64,000 bases of DNA from Vermamoeba vermiformis (lineage: Eukaryota; Tubulinea; Echinamoebida), in contig JBEWZL010000246.1 of assembly GCA_045837725.1 (NCBI GenBank), forward strand, positions 1 through 64,000. The letters run 5' to 3'. The number at the start of each line of letters is the position of its first letter. The stretch's first letter is position 1. The translations under genes and the position numbers were made by a program. The notes under the pieces are model-generated. The model was not told where the DNA came from. It saw only the letters and a list, made by a program, of their open reading frames with translations, and made no database searches. Shown here piece by piece: positions 60,701 through 64,000 of the stretch.

Positions 60701-62278
60701 TTGGTGCAGTATAGTTTTCAAATAATCTTCGGACGGACGGCATTGTGAACTTCAATCTCGACCACAAAGGTGTCGAAAAAACTTTTTGTTCTGGCAATCT
60801 GATGATTTTTGACACGTCGTAACCGTTCTCGAGCAAGATGTCAACGATTTCCAGGCACTTCTCGGAATTATTATACGGAATCAAATTTGAGATTGTTAAC
60901 CGATGAGCCTCCCCGCTATCAGTCATGCCTGGCGTTGTCGGACTGACTTTGTTACTTTCATTTCTCACGGACAATTCGTAGTCCATATTCGTTATTTTGT
61001 TGTCAAACAATGCTCGAACCACTTTGACGTTCACCGCTGCAATGGCGTGTTGAAGTAGCGTCTAAAAAATTAATAACAATTATAATTAATAATTAATATG
61101 ATATTATGTATGAGCTTACGTAGCCGTTTATAGTATATGCGCGATAGGGCAAGTTATTGTGCGCATAACAAGCCAAGAAAAATTCCGCATCTGGATCCTG
61201 CACAGTCTGTGGCTTCAATATGCGCACTAGATCGCGACAATACAGCTTGATGCCCATTGATGCTGCTGCTTCTTCAACTGCTTCGAACTCTCGTTTCAGC
61301 TCTGCTGGTTTTGAGTCTCGTTTGTACTCCCAAAACATGTACAACTCCTTTGAGAAGCATTCAAGGTAAGTTATATATTCATATATATGACTATTATGCG
61401 TAATGGAATGAAATTCTTTGCGTACCGTTAAAGCAGGAGCGACTTTCTTGAATGCCTCAACAAATTCGATGAGTTGACCTACGTTTTCGCCTGCAGTTCG
61501 TCTCTTCTTTATTTGTCGCTTTTTTTTACCCAGTGGCACGTTTATGTTGATGCCAGTACGAATGACTTTGACTTTATCGAACTTGTGCTCCATTTTTTGA
61601 ATCGTGTTCAGCCGTACTCTCGTACTGTAATTGAGCACTTGCAAATTCGGGAAACAAGGCGGAAGTTCATTAAATGGCATAGGAACGCCAACTATAGTAG
61701 TAAATTAATACGTGTAAAGTTGAAATAAGCTTTGGTTCTTACTCATAGTCACATCCAGATGCGTGATCGAGTTTGACAGCGGTGTGATATCGTAAGTGAT
61801 TTGAGTTCTGTAGCCTCTTTGGGGTATAAATTGAAGCCATTGTAATTTAGGCAAAGCTTTAGAAATCTTTTTGAGCGACTTGAAATCAAACTGGGCATCC
61901 AGCACTAAGCCCGTCGTATTAAATTGCTGCGCTAATTTAAGGAGATTATCCACCACGTCTTTAGAGCCATGCAAAGTTTGATAGTGAGTAGGAAGTATTT
62001 CTCGTACATCGAGCACTTTCGGCAGGGTTGTTGTTTTGCAAAGGTTCCTGAAAAAAAAATCAAAAAATTAATCAAAATTATTCTCGTCCACCAATCGTTC
62101 GAGCAAATGCACAATAATATTCTCTGCCGTGGAGTGATAAATTTAAAATTAAAAATAATTACCTCCATTCAGAACAAACTTTTGACAAGAGTAAAACCCA
62201 ATCCGCGAATCTCACGAACGAGAATACTTGTGTCTTGAGATCCGTGGGTAATAAATCGAATTTGAAGTAATCTCCCAT
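57782..62278 (-). CDS. F-box/ankyrin-repeat protein, copy 2
   Basis: Starts at 62278 with the same MGDYFKFDLLPTDLKTQVF F-box opening as copy 1 (FVRFADWVLLLSKVCSEWR follows). Leucine-rich-like PCFPNLQVLNYSTRVRLNT comes next, then the same ankyrin order (NTPVHLLGESSVLIFDRLI, NGITPLLKSMQKLTFRG, NSLLHQTSNCPIGELPDKK, NTALHYALMDGDYCSLDF). The C-terminal tail is very acidic (EEEEDDEDN, DDDDDDEDDEG) and ends RRHPGGFVFRL, without the RGG/FG end of copy 1. Roughly 1,100 residues. The exon containing ELYMFWEYKRDSKPAELKRE, at about 61205-61345, is almost identical in DNA to copy 1 at about 56464-56600. Upstream lies the divergent monooxygenase copy 2. Confidence 0.78.
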
Positions 62279-62651
62279 AGTCACTTGAGTGCTGTGGTGA
62301 TAGAAGGTTGTTTCAAAAAGATTTTGATGTTCGTTCTGATCGGACGACAACAACAACAGCTACAATCTAATTAATGTTATTATACCTGATGATCTTTGCT
62401 TCATATCATGTTACGTACTGGTGTCATAGTAGATTTGAAGCTTGCAAGGTTTACCGGTAATTCAAAATTAAATTAAATTAAATATAATCAATACTAACAG
62501 CAAAATGTAATACATACATATTTATTTGTGCGAATGTAAGTTGTTTGTTCGATCTTTAATTATTATTATTGAAATATTTTCGAACAACCAACCCCTGCTC
62601 TCACGCACAACTTAAATGGTCTTAATTAAGCTTTATTTTTGGTAGGCGAAT

Positions 62652-62728
62652 ACGGTTCCGCTGACAGAACGGGTCCCGAATAGGTGCGGAGCCGGTGATT
62701 CACAACCGGCGATTTGCTTCGGAACCGT
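62652..62728. repeat. Nested inverted repeat upstream of monooxygenase copy 2
   Basis: Outer arms ACGGTTCCG (62652-62660) and CGGAACCGT (62720-62728) are perfect 9-bp complements. Inside them GCCGGT (62691-62696) pairs with ACCGGC (62705-62710), and CGGGTCCCG lies at 62670-62678. The whole could fold as one stem with two inner hairpins, or serve as a binding site for a dimeric regulator. Confidence 0.75.
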
Positions 62729-62736
62729 CCTATGGC

Positions 62737-62744
62737 TATAAAAT
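62737..62744 (+). promoter_or_regulatory. TATA box of monooxygenase copy 2
   Basis: TATAAAAT 55 bp before the ATG at 62799 and immediately after the inverted repeat, so the repeat lies where an upstream control element is expected. Confidence 0.6.
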
Positions 62745-62798
62745 ACTCACAAAGTACATTCATTTTCAATTCGAAAGAAAATTAGGAAGACAAAAGAA

Positions 62799-64000
62799 AT
62801 GCAAGCTTCAGAACTTCGCTTTGGAATCATTGGAGGTGGTCCCGGTGGCCTATTAACTGCTATCGCTCTTAAACGCAAAGGATTCAAGAATATATTTGTA
62901 TTCGAGCGAGATGAACGTAAGTAATCATTATTAATTTAAAGTAGTGGTCTAATAAATTCTCGATCAGATGCAGATTCGCGAACGCAAGGTTACTCTTTTT
63001 CACTATTTAGGCCAGGAGGTCTTACACTCATCGAAGAGCTTGGATTAAGCGAAGAAATGGCAAAGTTCTCGTTTCAAACGAATGGAATGCGTTTTGCGGA
63101 TGCCTTCACTGGATCCGTGCGCCTGGAATTCCGAGAGACCTCAGAGATGGTACGTATTGAATTTAATGCATAACCCCGTAAGCTAACATGTATTTTAGCC
63201 CGGCAGTCGCTCTCCTCCTAAACGAGTCCTGCGTGCACCGTTCAGAAAGATGCTTGTTAATGTTTGCGAACGAGAGGGCATTTCAATCGCATGGAACAAA
63301 CGTGTGCTGAAATACGAAGAAAAGCAAGACTCAGTTGAAGTGATATTTGAGAACGGTGAAAGACGAGAATTTGACATTGTAATCGGAGGTAAGATTCTGA
63401 ATTCAGCAGATCTGATTTCTGGCTCATTCATATCGTAACGCTTATTATATTATAATTTACGTTGAAGGAAGGCTTTTTACTTATTTGTCATTTCTAGCTG
63501 ACGGAATACAATCACCGCTCCGAGCGCAACTTGTCGGTGATGAGTTGAACTACACAGGCTACACGTGCTTCACAGGAGTCACGAGAAGAAGTGAGGCACC
63601 AGAGGCGTTTGATCACCAATACTTTAACCGAAATGGTGTAATTGCCATGTCACCCGAACGTACCGCGTTCATGTTCCATCACAACGAAGACGAGCTGCTG
63701 TGGATTTTCACGGTCAAAGTACCAATGCATTATTTTGAAGACAGATGTGGCTTGGATCGCCAAAAATGGAAAGAAGAGATTGTTGCGCGCACAGGTGATA
63801 TCGCCCCGTTGTTCAAAACGTACAGATCAAGATCTTCAATACTAACCCTCGTGACTAATCGAAATTTATTATAGAATACTTCAAGGTGGCGAGCCTACAG
63901 GAATTATTCCATTTAGAGATCGAAAGCCGTTGACTATCAACAAGAAAACAGGTGCGCGTTCAACTCCAAATCAGGAAGAATTACCTTATTAGGAGATGCC
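62799..64000 (+). CDS. FAD-dependent monooxygenase, copy 2, cut by window end
   Basis: Same start as copy 1 (MQASELRFGIIGGGPGGLL), DG motif IVIGADGIQSPLR, and HHNEDELLWIFTVKV. The third exon reads GYTCFTGVTRRSEAPEAF. Introns at equivalent sites to copy 1. Near 63950 the sequence aligns with copy 1 (51416-51440) but is one base shorter (ACAGGTGCGCG against ACAGGTCGCGCG). The frame then runs to a stop within about 12 codons, although the DNA that follows is identical to copy 1 to the window end. Either the gene is broken here, or an assembly error or a different splice is involved. Function as for copy 1: NAD(P)H- and O2-dependent hydroxylation, substrate unknown. Confidence 0.75.

Larger units (their letters stand above)
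62279..62798. promoter_or_regulatory. Divergent promoter region (F-box/ankyrin copy 2 / monooxygenase copy 2)
   Basis: About 520 bp between two outward-pointing start codons, AT-rich in the middle. It holds an unusually GC-rich nested inverted repeat near 62652-62728 and a TATA box on the plus side. The two genes may be co-regulated; this is an inference from layout only. Confidence 0.5.

Noticed and set aside
62650-62730. tRNA gene in the folded region upstream of monooxygenase copy 2
   Set aside because: No D-arm/anticodon-arm pattern and no GTTCRA T-loop; only nested inverted repeats.

Overview
The window is a gene-dense, AT-rich stretch of nuclear DNA from a unicellular eukaryote. Almost every gene is cut by short introns (mostly about 45-70 nt, GTAAGT/GTACGT donors) and intergenic gaps are a few hundred bases. 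A hybrid histidine kinase argues against an animal. A giant cadherin-like surface protein with a VWA domain and an integrin-like NPxY tail recalls Dictyostelium Sib proteins, so an amoebozoan is my best guess. An early-branching fungal or holozoan relative is not excluded; no rRNA or organelle marker settles it.

Left part (1-3866): the 3' portion of a divergent Fpg/Nei-type DNA glycosylase gene, then a repeat-rich gap with three unrelated arrays: a 40-bp minisatellite, a ~41-bp hairpin-forming minisatellite and a short GC-rich array. 3867-13418 is a minus-strand block: an F-box/importin-beta hybrid, an F-box protein with a probable beta-propeller, a PAS-PAS hybrid histidine kinase, and a shortened tubulin cofactor E. 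The last is divergent from a UBC13 ubiquitin-conjugating enzyme (13551-14578).

Middle part: a small unrecognised minus-strand gene, a secreted protein with a clear TATA box, a peroxisomal enoyl-CoA reductase-like SDR ending in AKL, and a secreted endonuclease/exonuclease/phosphatase-fold protein. These converge on a ~10 kb minus-strand gene for a giant DUF4114-VWA-cadherin-like adhesin. A 0.9 kb gap separates this from a plus-strand AAA ATPase of the DUF7025 type, an apparent RCC1-ankyrin-patatin fusion and a full-length VPS13 lipid-transfer protein (38841-49922).

Right part (50234-64000): a duplicated module, two FAD monooxygenases (plus strand) flanking two tandem F-box/ankyrin-repeat genes (minus strand). 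The copies have diverged overall but share blocks that are nearly identical in DNA, which suggests gene conversion. The second monooxygenase runs off the window and shows a one-base length difference that shifts its frame.

The strongest candidates for something undescribed are the F-box/importin-beta fusion, the RCC1-ankyrin-phospholipase fusion with alternative acceptors, and the integrin-tailed giant adhesin. Exon joins were made by eye from splice signals and frame continuity; none was checked by alignment or transcript data.
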